Assembly (NCBI RefSeq): GCF_000564855.1
Contig: NZ_AYXG01000102.1
Coordinates: 1 to 46,892, forward strand
Direction: 5' to 3'
DNA from: Actinokineospora spheciospongiae
GTDB lineage: Bacteria; Actinomycetota; Actinomycetes; Mycobacteriales; Pseudonocardiaceae
DNA length: 46,892 nucleotides
Shown: positions 32,802-41,765 of the stretch, one piece after another
Layout: every line of letters starts with the position of its first letter
How positions within the stretch are numbered: position 1 is the stretch's first letter
Program-made: the position numbers and the translations under genes
The notes under the pieces: model-generated
Database searches by the model: none
Told to the model about the DNA's origin: nothing
What the model saw: the letters and a program-made list of their open reading frames with translations, nothing else

Positions 32802-35800
32802 CTATAGGTGGGCGCGAACCTCCGCCAGCCAGGTCCGCGGGTCCCGCCCCGCCAGCTCGGCGGTCTCCCGCGAGCGGCACCCGGCGAACAGCTCGGTGGC
32901 CCGGCGCCAGTGCTCGGTGCCGCGGTCGGGGTCGGCGGCGGCGAGGTCGCGCAGGGTCCTGGCCTGCCACAGCGGCAGCCCCAGCCCCTCCCACCTGCCC
33001 AGCGCCTCGACCAGCAGCCCGCGCGCCCGCTCCCGCTCGCCCCAGGCCAGGTGGTACTCGCCGAGGGTGCGGGTGGCCAGCGCCACGCCGAAGCGGTCGC
33101 CGCGGCGGGTGCTGACGCGCAGGCACTCGTCCAGCGCGTCGGCGACACCGCCCGCGTCGGGGGTGCGAAGGCGCGCCTTGGCCCAGGACTGGCGGGCGTA
33201 GGTGGCCCCCAGCTCGTCGCCGACGGCCTCCAGGGTGTCGGCGGCCTCCGCGCTCAGGTCGGCCGCCCGGGCGTAGTCGCCGAGGGCGCGGTGGCACAGG
33301 CTCAGGCCGCGCAGCGCCAGCGCCTCGCCCCGGCGGTCGTCGAGGTCGCGGTAGAGGCTCGCGCAGCGCCGGAAGCGGTCGGCGGCGGCGTCGAGGTCGC
33401 CGTGGTCGCGGCTGAGGCCGCCGAGGCCGTAGTGGGCGGCGGCGACCACGCTCGGGTCGCCGACCCGCTCGCCCAGCAGCACCGCGGTCTCCAGGTCGGC
33501 CGTGGCGCCCGCGAAGTCGGCCAGGTCCCGGCCCACGGTGCCGATGCCGACGACGGCCACCGCCAGCGTCGCGTCGTCGCCGACCGCCTCGGCGTGGTCG
33601 CGGGCCAGCCGGAAGTGCTCCAGCGCCGCCGGGAAGTCGTCCTTCTCGTGGTGCAGCTGCCCCAGCCCGGTCAGCACGATCGCCTCCGCCCGCCGGTCAC
33701 CGCTGCCGCGGGCCGCCGACAGCGCCACCTCGTGCGTGCGCTGCCACCCGTCGAACTCGTTGCGCGCGGCGAACGGCGACGACAGCAGCGAGGTGATCAG
33801 CAGCGCCGTCACCCCGTCGACACCCAGCTCGTGCGCCCGCTCCACCGCCCGCACCACGGCCGCGGTCTCCGACCGGAGCCACTCGGTCGGGTTCTCCTCG
33901 ACCTCCTCGACCAGCCGGGGGTCCACCGGCACCGCCCCGGCCAACCGCGGCCGCAACCCCAGCGTCACCCGGGGCAGCTTCCGCACCCCCGCCTCCACCA
34001 GCGCCAACCAGGTGCCCAGCGTCCGCGACACCGCGGCGGCGACCAGCTCGGCGGGTTCGTCGGCGGCGGCGTGCTCGGCGCCGAAGAGCTGCACCAGGTC
34101 GTGGAAGCGGTAGCGGACCCGGCCGATGCCGTCCACGCCCGCCACGTCCAGCAGCCGCAGCTCCACGAGCTGCTCCACCACGTCCTCGGCCTCGGCCAGC
34201 GGCAGGTCCAGCAGCGGCGCCGCCGCCCACCAGCCGAAGTCGGGCAGGTCGAGCACGCACAGCAGGTGGAACGCCCGCCGCTGCCGCGCGGTCAGCTCGA
34301 CGTAGTTCAAGGCGAGGCTGGACCGGATCGCCAGGTCGCCCACCGACAGCTCGTCGAGCCTGCGCCGCTCGTCGGAGAGCCGGTCGGCCAGCGACCGCAG
34401 CGGCCAGTGCGGGCGGGCCAGCAGCTTCGCCCCGGCCGCCCGGATGGCCAGCGGCACCCCGCCGCACAGGTCGGCGATCCGCTCGGCCGCCGCCCGCTGC
34501 GCCGCCACCCGCTCCGCGCCGACGATCTTGCCCAGCAGCTCGGTGGACAGCGCCGTGTCGAAGAACCCCAGCTCCACCGGGGTGGCACCGACCAGCCCGG
34601 TCAACCGCCCCCGGCTGGTCACCAGCACCAGGCACCCCGGCTCGCCGGGCAGCAGCGGCCGCACCTGCCCCTCACCGCGCGCGTTGTCGAGCACCACCAG
34701 CACCCGCCGCCCGGCGACCGCGCCCCGGAACAGCTCGGCCCGCGACTCCACCGTCGTCGGCAGGTCGGCCCCGGCCACGCCGAACGCCCCGAGGAACCGC
34801 CCCAGCACCTCGAAGGCGTCCAGGTCCCGGTCACCCCCGCGCAGGTCCGCCCACAACTGCCCGTCCGGGAAGTGCTCCCGCAACCGGTGCGCGGCGTGCA
34901 CCGCCAACGCCGACTTGCCCGCCCCACCGGCCCCGGAGATCACCACGACCGGCGACCCGGACCGCTCCACCCCGTGCCGCAGCAGCACCTCGAGGTGCTC
35001 GGCCCGCCCGGTGAAGTCACCGACGTCCGGCGGCAGGTTGCGCGGCGCGACCACCGGCGCGGCGGGCGCGGGCAGCGGGGCCACCTCACCACCGAGGATC
35101 GCCGCGTGCAGGTCCCGCAACCGCCCACCCGGCTCGATGCCCAACTCGTCCAGCAGGTGCTTGCGGCCCTCCCGGTAGACGGCCAGCGCGTCGACCTGCC
35201 TGCCCCCGTCCACCAGGGCGCGCATCAGCAGCGCCCGCGCCTCCTCGCGCAGCGGGTTCGCCGAGACCAACCGCCGCAACGGCTCCACCAGCTCCCCGGC
35301 GCGGCCCAGCGCCAACCCGCAGCGCGCCAGCCCCTCCTCGGCGGCCAACCGCTCCTCGGCCAGGCCCTCCGCGCGCACCCGGGCGAACCGCGCGTCGACC
35401 CCGCCGAAGGCGGGCCCCCGCCACAGCGCCAACCCCGCCTCGTACGCGGCGGCCGCCGCCACGTGCTCACCCGCCCGCTCGGCCCGCCGCGCCAGCGCCA
35501 GGTGCCGCTCGAACACCCCGAGGTCGCTGTCGTCGTCGGCGATGTCGAGCAGGTAACCGGGCGCCCGGGTGGACAACGCCCCCGCCCGCCCGGCCGCCGC
35601 GAACCCCCGCCGCACCGTCGACACGTACGTGTGCACCAGCGCGGTCGCCGACGACGGCGGCGACTCGTCCCAGACCAGGTCGATCAACCGCTCGACGGAC
35701 ACCACCTGCCGCGCCTGCACCACCAGCGCCGCCAGCAACGCCCTCGGCTTCGGCCCCCCGGTCCCCACCGGCCCGTCCGGACCGCGCACCTCGACCGGTC

Positions 35801-35819
35801 CCAGCACCCGCACTCGCAC
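32802..35819 (-). CDS. AfsR/SARP family transcriptional regulator with NB-ARC and TPR domains
   Basis: 1005 residues with the classical large-SARP layout. A DNA-binding winged helix is at about 1-95 (MRVRVLGPVEVRGPDG; RQVVSVERLIDLVWDESPP). A BTAD domain runs to about 240. NB-ARC is at about 270-560, with Walker A VISGAGGAGKSALAV near 290-304 and the D-rich strand RVLVVLDNARGE. TPR repeats fill about 680-990. Such proteins switch on secondary metabolism or other operons by binding direct repeats near -35. No biosynthetic cluster lies in the window, so its targets are unknown. GTG or ATG at 35819; the overall architecture is complete. Confidence 0.9.
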   Translation of the reverse strand: MRVRVLGPVEVRGPDGPVGTGGPKPRALLAALVVQARQVVSVERLIDLVWDESPPSSATALVHTYVSTVRRGFAAAGRAGALSTRAPGYLLDIADDDSDLGVFERHLALARRAERAGEHVAAAAAYEAGLALWRGPAFGGVDARFARVRAEGLAEERLAAEEGLARCGLALGRAGELVEPLRRLVSANPLREEARALLMRALVDGGRQVDALAVYREGRKHLLDELGIEPGGRLRDLHAAILGGEVAPLPAPAAPVVAPRNLPPDVGDFTGRAEHLEVLLRHGVERSGSPVVVISGAGGAGKSALAVHAAHRLREHFPDGQLWADLRGGDRDLDAFEVLGRFLGAFGVAGADLPTTVESRAELFRGAVAGRRVLVVLDNARGEGQVRPLLPGEPGCLVLVTSRGRLTGLVGATPVELGFFDTALSTELLGKIVGAERVAAQRAAAERIADLCGGVPLAIRAAGAKLLARPHWPLRSLADRLSDERRRLDELSVGDLAIRSSLALNYVELTARQRRAFHLLCVLDLPDFGWWAAAPLLDLPLAEAEDVVEQLVELRLLDVAGVDGIGRVRYRFHDLVQLFGAEHAAADEPAELVAAAVSRTLGTWLALVEAGVRKLPRVTLGLRPRLAGAVPVDPRLVEEVEENPTEWLRSETAAVVRAVERAHELGVDGVTALLITSLLSSPFAARNEFDGWQRTHEVALSAARGSGDRRAEAIVLTGLGQLHHEKDDFPAALEHFRLARDHAEAVGDDATLAVAVVGIGTVGRDLADFAGATADLETAVLLGERVGDPSVVAAAHYGLGGLSRDHGDLDAAADRFRRCASLYRDLDDRRGEALALRGLSLCHRALGDYARAADLSAEAADTLEAVGDELGATYARQSWAKARLRTPDAGGVADALDECLRVSTRRGDRFGVALATRTLGEYHLAWGERERARGLLVEALGRWEGLGLPLWQARTLRDLAAADPDRGTEHWRRATELFAGCRSRETAELAGRDPRTWLAEVRAHL

Positions 35820-35914
35820 GCGCTCACCACCCCCTCGCCCCTTCTACGGGACGCGTGGCGCGGTGTCGCGTTGTCGTGTTCCTGCCCCGAAAAACCGCAT
35901 TCGGGTGAAATGCC

Positions 35915-36670
35915 TCAGATGGGCAGCCTGCGGAAGATCGGGCGGGGGACGTGCCGCAGCGCCGACATCACCAGTCGCCACGGGGCGGGTGCCCAGACCA
36001 GGTCCTTGCGCCCGCGCACCGCGCCCACCACCACGTCGGCCACCTTCTCCGGGGTGGTCGCCAGCGGGGCGGGCTTCATCCCGGCGGTCATCTTCGTGTG
36101 CACGAAGCCGGGGCGGACCACGGTCACGTGCACGCCGTGCGGGCGCAGCGCCTCGCCGAGACCCAGGAAGAAGCCGTCGAAACCGGCCTTGGTGGAGCCG
36201 TAGACGAAGTTCGACCGGCGCACCCGCTCACCGGCCACCGAGGACAGCGCCACCAGCGAGCCGTGGCCCTGGGCCTTGAGCCGCTCGGCCAGCGCGATGC
36301 CCAGCGACACCGGGGCGGTGTAGTTGACCTGCGCCAGCTCCACCCCCGCCGCGTGGTCCTGCCAGAGCTGCTCGGCGTCGCCGAGGAGGCCGAACGCGAG
36401 CACGGTCAGGTCCACGTCGCCCTCGGCGAACGCCTCCGCGACGAGCTTCGGGTGGCTGTCGAGGTCGAGGGCGTCGAACGGCAGGGTGCGCACGGTGGCG
36501 CCGAGGCCACGCAGCTTCTCCGCCGCGGCGTCGAGCCGGGGGGAGGGGCGGGCCGCCAGGGTGACGGTGAGCCTGCCCCGACCGGCGTAGCGCTCCGCGA
36601 TGGCCAGGCCGATCTCGGAGGTGCCGCCGAGGAGCAGCAGGGACTGGGGGGTGCCGACTGCGTTGATCAA
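35915..36670 (-). CDS. dprE2: Decaprenylphosphoryl-2-keto-beta-D-erythro-pentose reductase
   Basis: 251-residue SDR that reduces the 2-keto intermediate to decaprenylphosphoryl-arabinose with [21 protein letters not shown] is the cofactor site; [29 protein letters not shown] [15 protein letters not shown] and [20 protein letters not shown] (Tyr/Lys) match mycobacterial DprE2, and the ending RPIFRRLPI is nearly identical to it. TTG at 36670 overlaps the dprE1 stop (TTGA), so start and coupling agree. It forms a heteromer with DprE1 in mycobacteria. Confidence 0.95.
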   Translation of the reverse strand: MINAVGTPQSLLLLGGTSEIGLAIAERYAGRGRLTVTLAARPSPRLDAAAEKLRGLGATVRTLPFDALDLDSHPKLVAEAFAEGDVDLTVLAFGLLGDAEQLWQDHAAGVELAQVNYTAPVSLGIALAERLKAQGHGSLVALSSVAGERVRRSNFVYGSTKAGFDGFFLGLGEALRPHGVHVTVVRPGFVHTKMTAGMKPAPLATTPEKVADVVVGAVRGRKDLVWAPAPWRLVMSALRHVPRPIFRRLPI

Positions 36671-38034
36671 AGTCCGAGCCTTCGTGATTGGTCCGAGACG
36701 AACAGGCCGTCCGGGTCGACCGAGGAGCGCACCTTGCGCCACTCGTCGAGCCGCGGGTACATCTGCTGCAGGGTGTCCGGGTCGGTGCGCGAGTCCTTGG
36801 CCAGGTAGAGCCGCCCACCGGCCGCGAGCACCTGCTCGTCGAGGCGGGCGCAGAACGCGTCCAGCCCCGGCACGATCGGGAAGTCCACGGTGATCGTCCA
36901 GCCCTCGCGGGGGAACGACAGCGGCGCCGGGTTCGCCGCGCCCATCCGCTTGAAGACGTTGAGGAACGACACGTGCCCCGACTCGGCGATCTGGCGCACC
37001 AGGGCGCGCAGCTCGGCGTCGCGGTCGAACGGGATGAGGAACTGGTACTGCAGGAAGCCGTGCGTGCCGTAGGCCCGGTTCCACTCCCCGAACATGTCGA
37101 GCGGGTGGTAGAAGGACGTCAGGTTCTGCACCTGCCCGCGGCCCTGCTTCGGCGCCTTGCGGTACCAGACCTCGCCGAGCAGCCGGAAGCTCAGCCTGTT
37201 GGCCAGCCCGTTCGGGAACACGTCCGGCAGCGTCAGCAGTTGCGGCGCGTCGAACTTGAGCGGGTCCGCCCGGTACTTCTTCGGCAGCTCGTCCAGGGTG
37301 GCCAGCGAACCCCGGGAGAACACGGCCCGGCCCAGCCTGCCGTCGGTGTTGATCGAGTCGAACCAGGCCATCGAGTAGTCGTAGCCGGAGTCGGAGCCGT
37401 TGGAGAACAGCGCCAGCGTCTCGTCGAAGTCGGCGGTCCGGTCGGTGTCGACGACGAAGTACGCGGACTCGGTGTGCTTGAGCCGCACGGTGGCCCGCAG
37501 GATCACCCCGGTCAACCCCATGCCGCCCACGGTCGCCCAGAACAGCTCCGACCCGGGGCCCTCCGGCGCCAGGGTGCGCACGGAACCGTCGGCGGTCAGC
37601 AGCTCCAACGACACGACGTGGTTGCCGAAGGTGCCGTGCGAGTGGTGGTTCTTGCCGTGGATGTCCGACCCGATCGCCCCCCCCACGGTCACCTGCCGGG
37701 TGCCGGGCAGGACGGGCACCCACAACCCGAACGGCAGCGCGGCCCGCATGAGCTGGTCCAGGCTCACCCCCGCGTCCAGCACGGCGAGCCCGGTGTCGGC
37801 GTCGATGGAGTGGATGCGCCGCAGCGCGGTCATGTCCAGGACGAGCCCACCGGCGTTCTGCGCCGGGTCGCCGTAGGACCGCCCCAGACCGCGCGCCACC
37901 ACCCCGCGCCCGTCGGCGGTCGCCACGGCCGCGAGGACGTCCTCCGGTGTCCTGGGCCGAGCCACCCGGGAAACGGACGGTGCGGTCCGCCCCCAGCCCG
38001 CCAGCGCGCGCGTCTCGAACTGTTCTGGCTCCAC
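36667..38034 (-). CDS. dprE1: Decaprenylphosphoryl-beta-D-ribose 2'-oxidase
   Basis: 455-residue FAD oxidase of the VAO family, first enzyme of the DprE1/DprE2 epimerase. [30 protein letters not shown] (FAD region, His126/Lys128) and [10 protein letters not shown] (Lys413) are conserved with M. tuberculosis DprE1. The residue aligned with mycobacterial Cys387, where benzothiazinones bind covalently, is Thr382 in [10 protein letters not shown] (mycobacterial GWNICVDFPI). Start ATG at 38034 gives [16 protein letters not shown], matching the family. Divergent from a GtrA gene; dprE2 is translationally coupled. Confidence 0.97.
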   Translation of the reverse strand: MEPEQFETRALAGWGRTAPSVSRVARPRTPEDVLAAVATADGRGVVARGLGRSYGDPAQNAGGLVLDMTALRRIHSIDADTGLAVLDAGVSLDQLMRAALPFGLWVPVLPGTRQVTVGGAIGSDIHGKNHHSHGTFGNHVVSLELLTADGSVRTLAPEGPGSELFWATVGGMGLTGVILRATVRLKHTESAYFVVDTDRTADFDETLALFSNGSDSGYDYSMAWFDSINTDGRLGRAVFSRGSLATLDELPKKYRADPLKFDAPQLLTLPDVFPNGLANRLSFRLLGEVWYRKAPKQGRGQVQNLTSFYHPLDMFGEWNRAYGTHGFLQYQFLIPFDRDAELRALVRQIAESGHVSFLNVFKRMGAANPAPLSFPREGWTITVDFPIVPGLDAFCARLDEQVLAAGGRLYLAKDSRTDPDTLQQMYPRLDEWRKVRSSVDPDGLFVSDQSRRLGL

Positions 38035-38100
38035 CGGCCCCAGGGTAGCCGCGCCGGAGTTCTACACTGGCGCCGCCACCGGACAGACCAGGGGAACCCC
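38035..38100. promoter_or_regulatory. Divergent promoter region of dprE1 and gtrA-like gene
   Basis: 66 bp between divergent starts. TACACT at 38063-38068 is a possible -10 for the rightward gene, and AGGGGA (38090-38095) is its ribosome site. A -35 hexamer is not clear. The location, not the motif, supports it. Confidence 0.4.
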
Positions 38101-38517
38101 GTGACCGACGTGCGAACCGACAGCAAGCCCACCGGCCTGCTCCACCAGTTGACCCGGTTCGTCCTGGTCGGCGGCTTCTGCGCCCTGGTCGACTCGGGCC
38201 TCTACTGGCTGCTGCTGCAGGCGGGCACCTGGCTGCACCTGGCCAAGGCCCTCAGCTTCATCGCCGGGACGACCACCGCCTACTTCCTCAACCGCCGCTT
38301 CACCTTCGCCGACGCCGCCGACCGCGGCGCGGCCCAGGCGGGCGGCTTCGCCGTGCTGTACACGGTGACGTTCTTCGTCAACGTCGGCACCAACGCGCTC
38401 ATGCTCGCCCTGCTGCCGACCTTCCGCTGGGAGGTCGCCCTGTCCTGGGTGATCGCCCAGGCGGTGGGGACCGGGATCAACTTCGTGCTCCTGCGCACGG
38501 TCGTCTTCCGCCGCTGA
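38101..38517 (+). CDS. GtrA-family membrane protein (Rv3789-like)
   Basis: 138-residue membrane protein with four helices (about 17-35, 43-63, 75-100 and 107-130). RFVLVGGFCALVDSGLYWLL and FLNRRFTF are GtrA hallmarks. In M. tuberculosis the GtrA protein Rv3789 sits beside dprE1 and has been linked to export or recruitment of decaprenyl-phospho-arabinose machinery; here the neighbour is the same but divergent. GTG at 38101 is chosen because the upstream open frame is antisense to dprE1. Confidence 0.9.
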   Translation: MTDVRTDSKPTGLLHQLTRFVLVGGFCALVDSGLYWLLLQAGTWLHLAKALSFIAGTTTAYFLNRRFTFADAADRGAAQAGGFAVLYTVTFFVNVGTNALMLALLPTFRWEVALSWVIAQAVGTGINFVLLRTVVFRR

Positions 38518-38548
38518 CGCGACCACCCAGCCGGGCGGGCTCCGCCGG

Positions 38549-38815
38549 TCAGCCCCCGAAACCGGTCCCCTTCCTCGGCGTCCCGTAGACCCGGGCGTGC
38601 GCCGGGAACTCGTCGAAGTGCGCACTGGCCACGTGCGCGAAGTTGATGGCCACCGAGGTCCCGTCCTCCAGTTCGGTGGTCTCCACCCCACCGGAACCCA
38701 TCAGCACGGACAGCCGGGGGAGCAGGCTCTTGCCCGCCCGCGTGGACACGGCGAAGACGAGGGGTTCCCCGCCGGTCGCCAAGTGCAGGACCAACACCTG
38801 CCGCGATTCGCTCAT
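38549..38815 (-). CDS. Small hypothetical protein
   Basis: 88-residue soluble protein of unknown family. It reads like a compact beta-rich domain (VLVLHLATGGEPLVFAVSTR, TTELEDGTSVAINFAHVASA, ending YGTPRKGTGFGG). No signal peptide. ATG at 38815. It is convergent with the GtrA gene and separated by 82 bp from the DUF3558 lipoprotein upstream on the same strand. Codon use looks like its neighbours; it is likely real but function is unassigned. Confidence 0.6.
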   Translation of the reverse strand: MSESRQVLVLHLATGGEPLVFAVSTRAGKSLLPRLSVLMGSGGVETTELEDGTSVAINFAHVASAHFDEFPAHARVYGTPRKGTGFGG

Positions 38816-38897
38816 GCTGCCAGGACAGCACTGTTCCCGTTGCCCGGCAACCGAGGTTCACCGCAGGCGAATCCGCTCACAGCGGAAGGCCACCCGC

Positions 38898-39473
38898 CTA
38901 CGGCAGCTCCGGCTCGATGAGCTTCGCGGCCTCCAAGACCTTCGGGCACAGGGCTGCCCCGTCCCGGCCGACAGCCTGGACATCGACCCTCGACGTGGGA
39001 GTCACCTCGATCGAGATCGCACAGACGCCGCCCGCTGACCTGAGGGATTCGACGGCCTTGCGCTGACCGACCACGAGTGGCTTCTTCTCGCCGTCCGCCA
39101 CCACCTTGTCGATCCCCAGCTCCGGGAAGACCGCCACCCCGTAGGTGAAGCGCTCGGCAGCGGTGCCCGTGCCGGTGGCCCACTGGCAGTACTTGGAGGA
39201 CGCGGTTTCATCCGGCTGCGCCGCACCGGTCACCCCCAGCGCGTCCCTGGCTGATGGGGTGAAGAGGTCGCACGGGTCGAGCGAGGCCAGTGACTCCCCG
39301 CCGTCCGGGTCCGAACTCGGATCGGGCTCGGTGGGAGAGGTCGTCCCACCGGAGGTCGTGCTGGTGCTCGTCGTGTCGCCCGGGACCGCTCGACCGGTCG
39401 TCTCATCCGAGCAGGCAGCCACGCCCCCGACGACAGCTCCGGTCAGTGCGACAAGTACGAGTACGCGCTTCAC
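38898..39473 (-). CDS. DUF3558 lipoprotein
   Basis: About 191-residue exported lipoprotein. The signal VKRVLVLVALTGAVVGGVAAC ends in lipobox VAAC; a Thr/Ser/Pro/Asp linker follows, and the domain contains DPCDLFTPSARDALG, YCQWATG and two more Cys (GGVCAISIE, AALCPKVL). That CDLF...CxW...C pattern is the DUF3558 signature common in Pseudonocardiaceae; the role is unknown. Start is uncertain: GTG at 39473, GTG at 39485 and TTG at 39494 are possible. The last overlaps the upstream stop (TTGA), which shows the two genes are coupled. Confidence 0.85.
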   Translation of the reverse strand: MKRVLVLVALTGAVVGGVAACSDETTGRAVPGDTTSTSTTSGGTTSPTEPDPSSDPDGGESLASLDPCDLFTPSARDALGVTGAAQPDETASSKYCQWATGTGTAAERFTYGVAVFPELGIDKVVADGEKKPLVVGQRKAVESLRSAGGVCAISIEVTPTSRVDVQAVGRDGAALCPKVLEAAKLIEPELP

Positions 39474-39490
39474 AGCCTCGGACACCTTCC

Positions 39491-39874
39491 TCAAGCGAGC
39501 TTGCTCGCGTTGGCCTCGTCAGTCGCACGGTAGTTGTTCATGGCCGTCCTGATGGCCTCATCGGCCTTCGTCAGGGACTCCCGGAACGCCCTGAGCTGGG
39601 TCAGGAAGCCCTGTTCGTCGGACGCCACGTTGCGAGAATAGGGCTTGATGACTTCAGCCGCGTTGCTGCTGCCGAGCTGGGGTTCCTGGTCCAGGATGCC
39701 CAGTGCGCCCATCTTGGAGTCGATCCAGTCGGTCATCTTGGCGATGGCGGCGAGGAGCGCGTCGCCGCCGGACTGGTTGACGGCGAACTGGCCCGCGGCG
39801 GCGGACTGGGTGAAAGCGTCCATGGACTTGCCGATGGCGTCCAGGGGAGCGCCCGCGCCTTCGTCGATGTACAT
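39491..39874 (-). CDS. Small helical protein paired with DUF3558 lipoprotein (ESX-like size)
   Basis: 127-residue soluble, mostly helical protein (APLDAIGKSMDAFTQSAAA, GDALLAAIAKMTDWIDSKMG, LTQLRAFRESLTKADEAIRT). It has no signal peptide; the size and two-helix look resemble proteins exported by type VII secretion, but there is no WxG motif in a clear turn, so this is only a possibility. ATG at 39874. Its stop region overlaps the downstream DUF3558 gene, a pairing seen in related genomes. Confidence 0.65.
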   Translation of the reverse strand: MYIDEGAGAPLDAIGKSMDAFTQSAAAGQFAVNQSGGDALLAAIAKMTDWIDSKMGALGILDQEPQLGSSNAAEVIKPYSRNVASDEQGFLTQLRAFRESLTKADEAIRTAMNNYRATDEANASKLA

Positions 39875-39960
39875 CCGAACCCCCGTGGCAGTGGTGTGGA
39901 CTCACCGCCACGGTACGGCCCATCGGAGCGGCGTGGCCCGGGTTGCGCGAAAATGTACCG

Positions 39961-40047
39961 GCAGCGGTGGGGGGCGACCAGCGAGGACGGGGCCGCCAGG
40001 TCGCCCGCGGTTCCCCGTGGCGGCCTGGCGGCCCCGTCCACCGCTGC
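39961..40047 (-). terminator. Extended terminator downstream of glfT1
   Basis: Inner stem of 15 perfect pairs (GACGGGGCCGCCAGG/CCTGGCGGCCCCGTC, 23-nt loop) flanked by an outer 9-bp stem (GCAGCGGTG/CACCGCTGC) with 16 unpaired bases on one side. It starts 7 nt after the glfT1 stop. Confidence 0.75.
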
Positions 40048-40053
40048 TCCCCG

Positions 40054-40962
40054 CTAGAAGCGGAAGAACTTCTCCTTGCGCCCCTTGGACACCAGCTTCA
40101 ACCACTGCGCGAACGCCTTCGGGTCCCGCTTCGTCCCCAGGAAGTAGAGCCCGAAGCGGAACACCTCCAGCAGCCCAATCTTCCGCATCCCGGGCTGCGA
40201 CAGCAGGTACCCGCGGTTGCGGTAGGTGTAGTAGCGCTTGACCTCGTTCTCCGGGTCCTGCGCGTGCAGCCGCCCGCCGAGCATGGGCTTGAACTCGTCC
40301 GAGCCGTCCGGGTGCAGGTAGGCGACCGACAGGCAGGTGCCGAAGGGCAGGCCGGAGCGCTGGAGCCGCCGGTGGACCTCCACCTCGTCGCCGCGGAAGA
40401 AGAGGCGGTAGTCGGGGACGCCGACGACGTCGAGGGTGGAGGCGCGGAAGAGGGCGCCGTTGAACAGGGAGGCGATGCCGGGGAGGAAGTCGGTGCCCAG
40501 GTCGTCGGTGTTGCGCTTCCAGGTCAGGCCGCGGCGCAGCGGGAAGGCGAGCTTCGAGGGGGCCTCGATGTTGGTGACGACGGGGGAGACCTCGGCCAGG
40601 CCGCGCTCCTGCGCCACGTCGAGGAGGGTGGCCAGGACCGCCTCGTCGGCGGGGCGGCCGTCGTCGTCGGCGAGCCAGAGCCAGTCGGCGCCCATGGACA
40701 GGGCGTGCAGCATGCCGAGGGCGAAGCCGCCCGCGCCGCCGAGGTTGCGGTGCGAGGCGAGGTAGGTGGTCGGCACCGGGCACGACTCGACGATGTCCTG
40801 GGCGGGGTCGTCCGGGCCGTTGTCGACCACGACCAGGTGGTCCGGCGGGCGGGTCTGGGCCGCGATCATCTTGAGCGAGTCCGCGAGCAGCGCCCGGCGG
40901 TGCCTGGTGACCACCACCGCCACCACCGAACCCTCGGGGAGCCGTGCCACGGGGTTGCTCAC
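40054..40962 (-). CDS. glfT1: Galactofuranosyltransferase GlfT1
   Basis: 302-residue GT-A enzyme that adds the first galactofuranose residues to the decaprenyl-linked rhamnosyl-GlcNAc linker of galactan. VVAVVVTRHRRALLADSLKM opens it; RNLGGAGGFALGMLHALSMG, ADWLWLADDDGRP (metal site), GIASLFNGALFRASTL and GSDEFKPMLGGRLHAQ match M. tuberculosis Rv3782 segment by segment, as does the KRYYTYRNRGYLLSQPGMRK region. GTG at 40962 overlaps the wzt stop (GTGA). Cytoplasmic, membrane-associated. Confidence 0.95.
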   Translation of the reverse strand: MSNPVARLPEGSVVAVVVTRHRRALLADSLKMIAAQTRPPDHLVVVDNGPDDPAQDIVESCPVPTTYLASHRNLGGAGGFALGMLHALSMGADWLWLADDDGRPADEAVLATLLDVAQERGLAEVSPVVTNIEAPSKLAFPLRRGLTWKRNTDDLGTDFLPGIASLFNGALFRASTLDVVGVPDYRLFFRGDEVEVHRRLQRSGLPFGTCLSVAYLHPDGSDEFKPMLGGRLHAQDPENEVKRYYTYRNRGYLLSQPGMRKIGLLEVFRFGLYFLGTKRDPKAFAQWLKLVSKGRKEKFFRF

Positions 40963-41750
40963 AGCTTCTCGCCGAGCCTTTCGATCGTCTCCGCGCTCAT
41001 GTGCTCGAACGGGTCGCGGCCCTTGTAGGCGGTGAGGACCTCGCGCAGCGAGCCGTGCATCTTGACCCGGCCCTCGTCCATCCAGACCGCGGTGTTGCAC
41101 AGCTCGAACAGCAGGTCGTCGGAGTGCGAGGCGAACACCAGCATCCCGGAGCGGCGGACCAGGTCGACCAGGCGGTCGCGGGCCTTGGCCATGAACGCCG
41201 CGTCGACGGCGCCGATGCCCTCGTCGAGCAGCAGGATCTCCGGGTCGATGGAGGTGACCACGCCCAGCGCCAGGCGCACCCGCATGCCGGTGGAGTAGGT
41301 GCGCAGCGGCAGGTGCAGGTAGTCGCCCAGTTCGGTGAACTGGGAGATGTCCTCGACCCGCTTCTCCATCTCCTTGCGGGACATGCCCAGGAAGAGGCCG
41401 CGGATCATGATGTTCTCGATCCCGGAGATCTCCGGGTCCATGCCGACCGCGAGGTCGAACACCGGCGCGATCTTGCCGCGGATCGTGGTGGTGCCCTTCG
41501 TCGGCTCGTAGATGCCCGACAGCAACCGCAGCAGGGTCGACTTGCCCGCGCCGTTGTGCCCGACGAGGGCGACCCGGTCGCCCTCCTTGAGCGAGAGGGT
41601 GATGTCGTGCAGGGCCTCGATGACCGGGACCTTGGACTCGGTGCCGATCTTGCCGCCGACCTTGCCGAGGACCGCCTTCTTCATCGACCGCGTCTTGGCG
41701 TCGAAGATCGGGAAGTCGACTGAGGCGTTGCGGACCTCGATACCAACCAT
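40959..41750 (-). CDS. wzt: Galactan export ABC transporter, ATP-binding subunit
   Basis: 263-residue ATPase of an ABC-2 polysaccharide exporter. Walker A is GHNGAGKSTLL (about 63-73), signature RTYSTGMRVRLALGV, Walker B ILLLDEGIGAVD and the switch His in VFASHS. IMIRGLFLGMSRKEM is typical of Wzt. With Wzm it moves lipid-linked galactan across the membrane; the homologue in mycobacteria is Rv3781. Start: ATG at 41750 has GTGAGG 9 nt upstream; GTG at 41765, abutting the wzm stop, would add five residues. It lacks the C-terminal sugar-binding domain of some Wzt proteins. Confidence 0.94.
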   Translation of the reverse strand: MVGIEVRNASVDFPIFDAKTRSMKKAVLGKVGGKIGTESKVPVIEALHDITLSLKEGDRVALVGHNGAGKSTLLRLLSGIYEPTKGTTTIRGKIAPVFDLAVGMDPEISGIENIMIRGLFLGMSRKEMEKRVEDISQFTELGDYLHLPLRTYSTGMRVRLALGVVTSIDPEILLLDEGIGAVDAAFMAKARDRLVDLVRRSGMLVFASHSDDLLFELCNTAVWMDEGRVKMHGSLREVLTAYKGRDPFEHMSAETIERLGEKL

Positions 41751-41765
41751 GTTTGAGAGCCTCAC

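Noticed and set aside
32802-38034. Secondary-metabolite gene cluster around the AfsR-type regulator
   Set aside because: No polyketide, peptide-synthetase, terpene or RiPP genes; neighbours are cell-wall enzymes.
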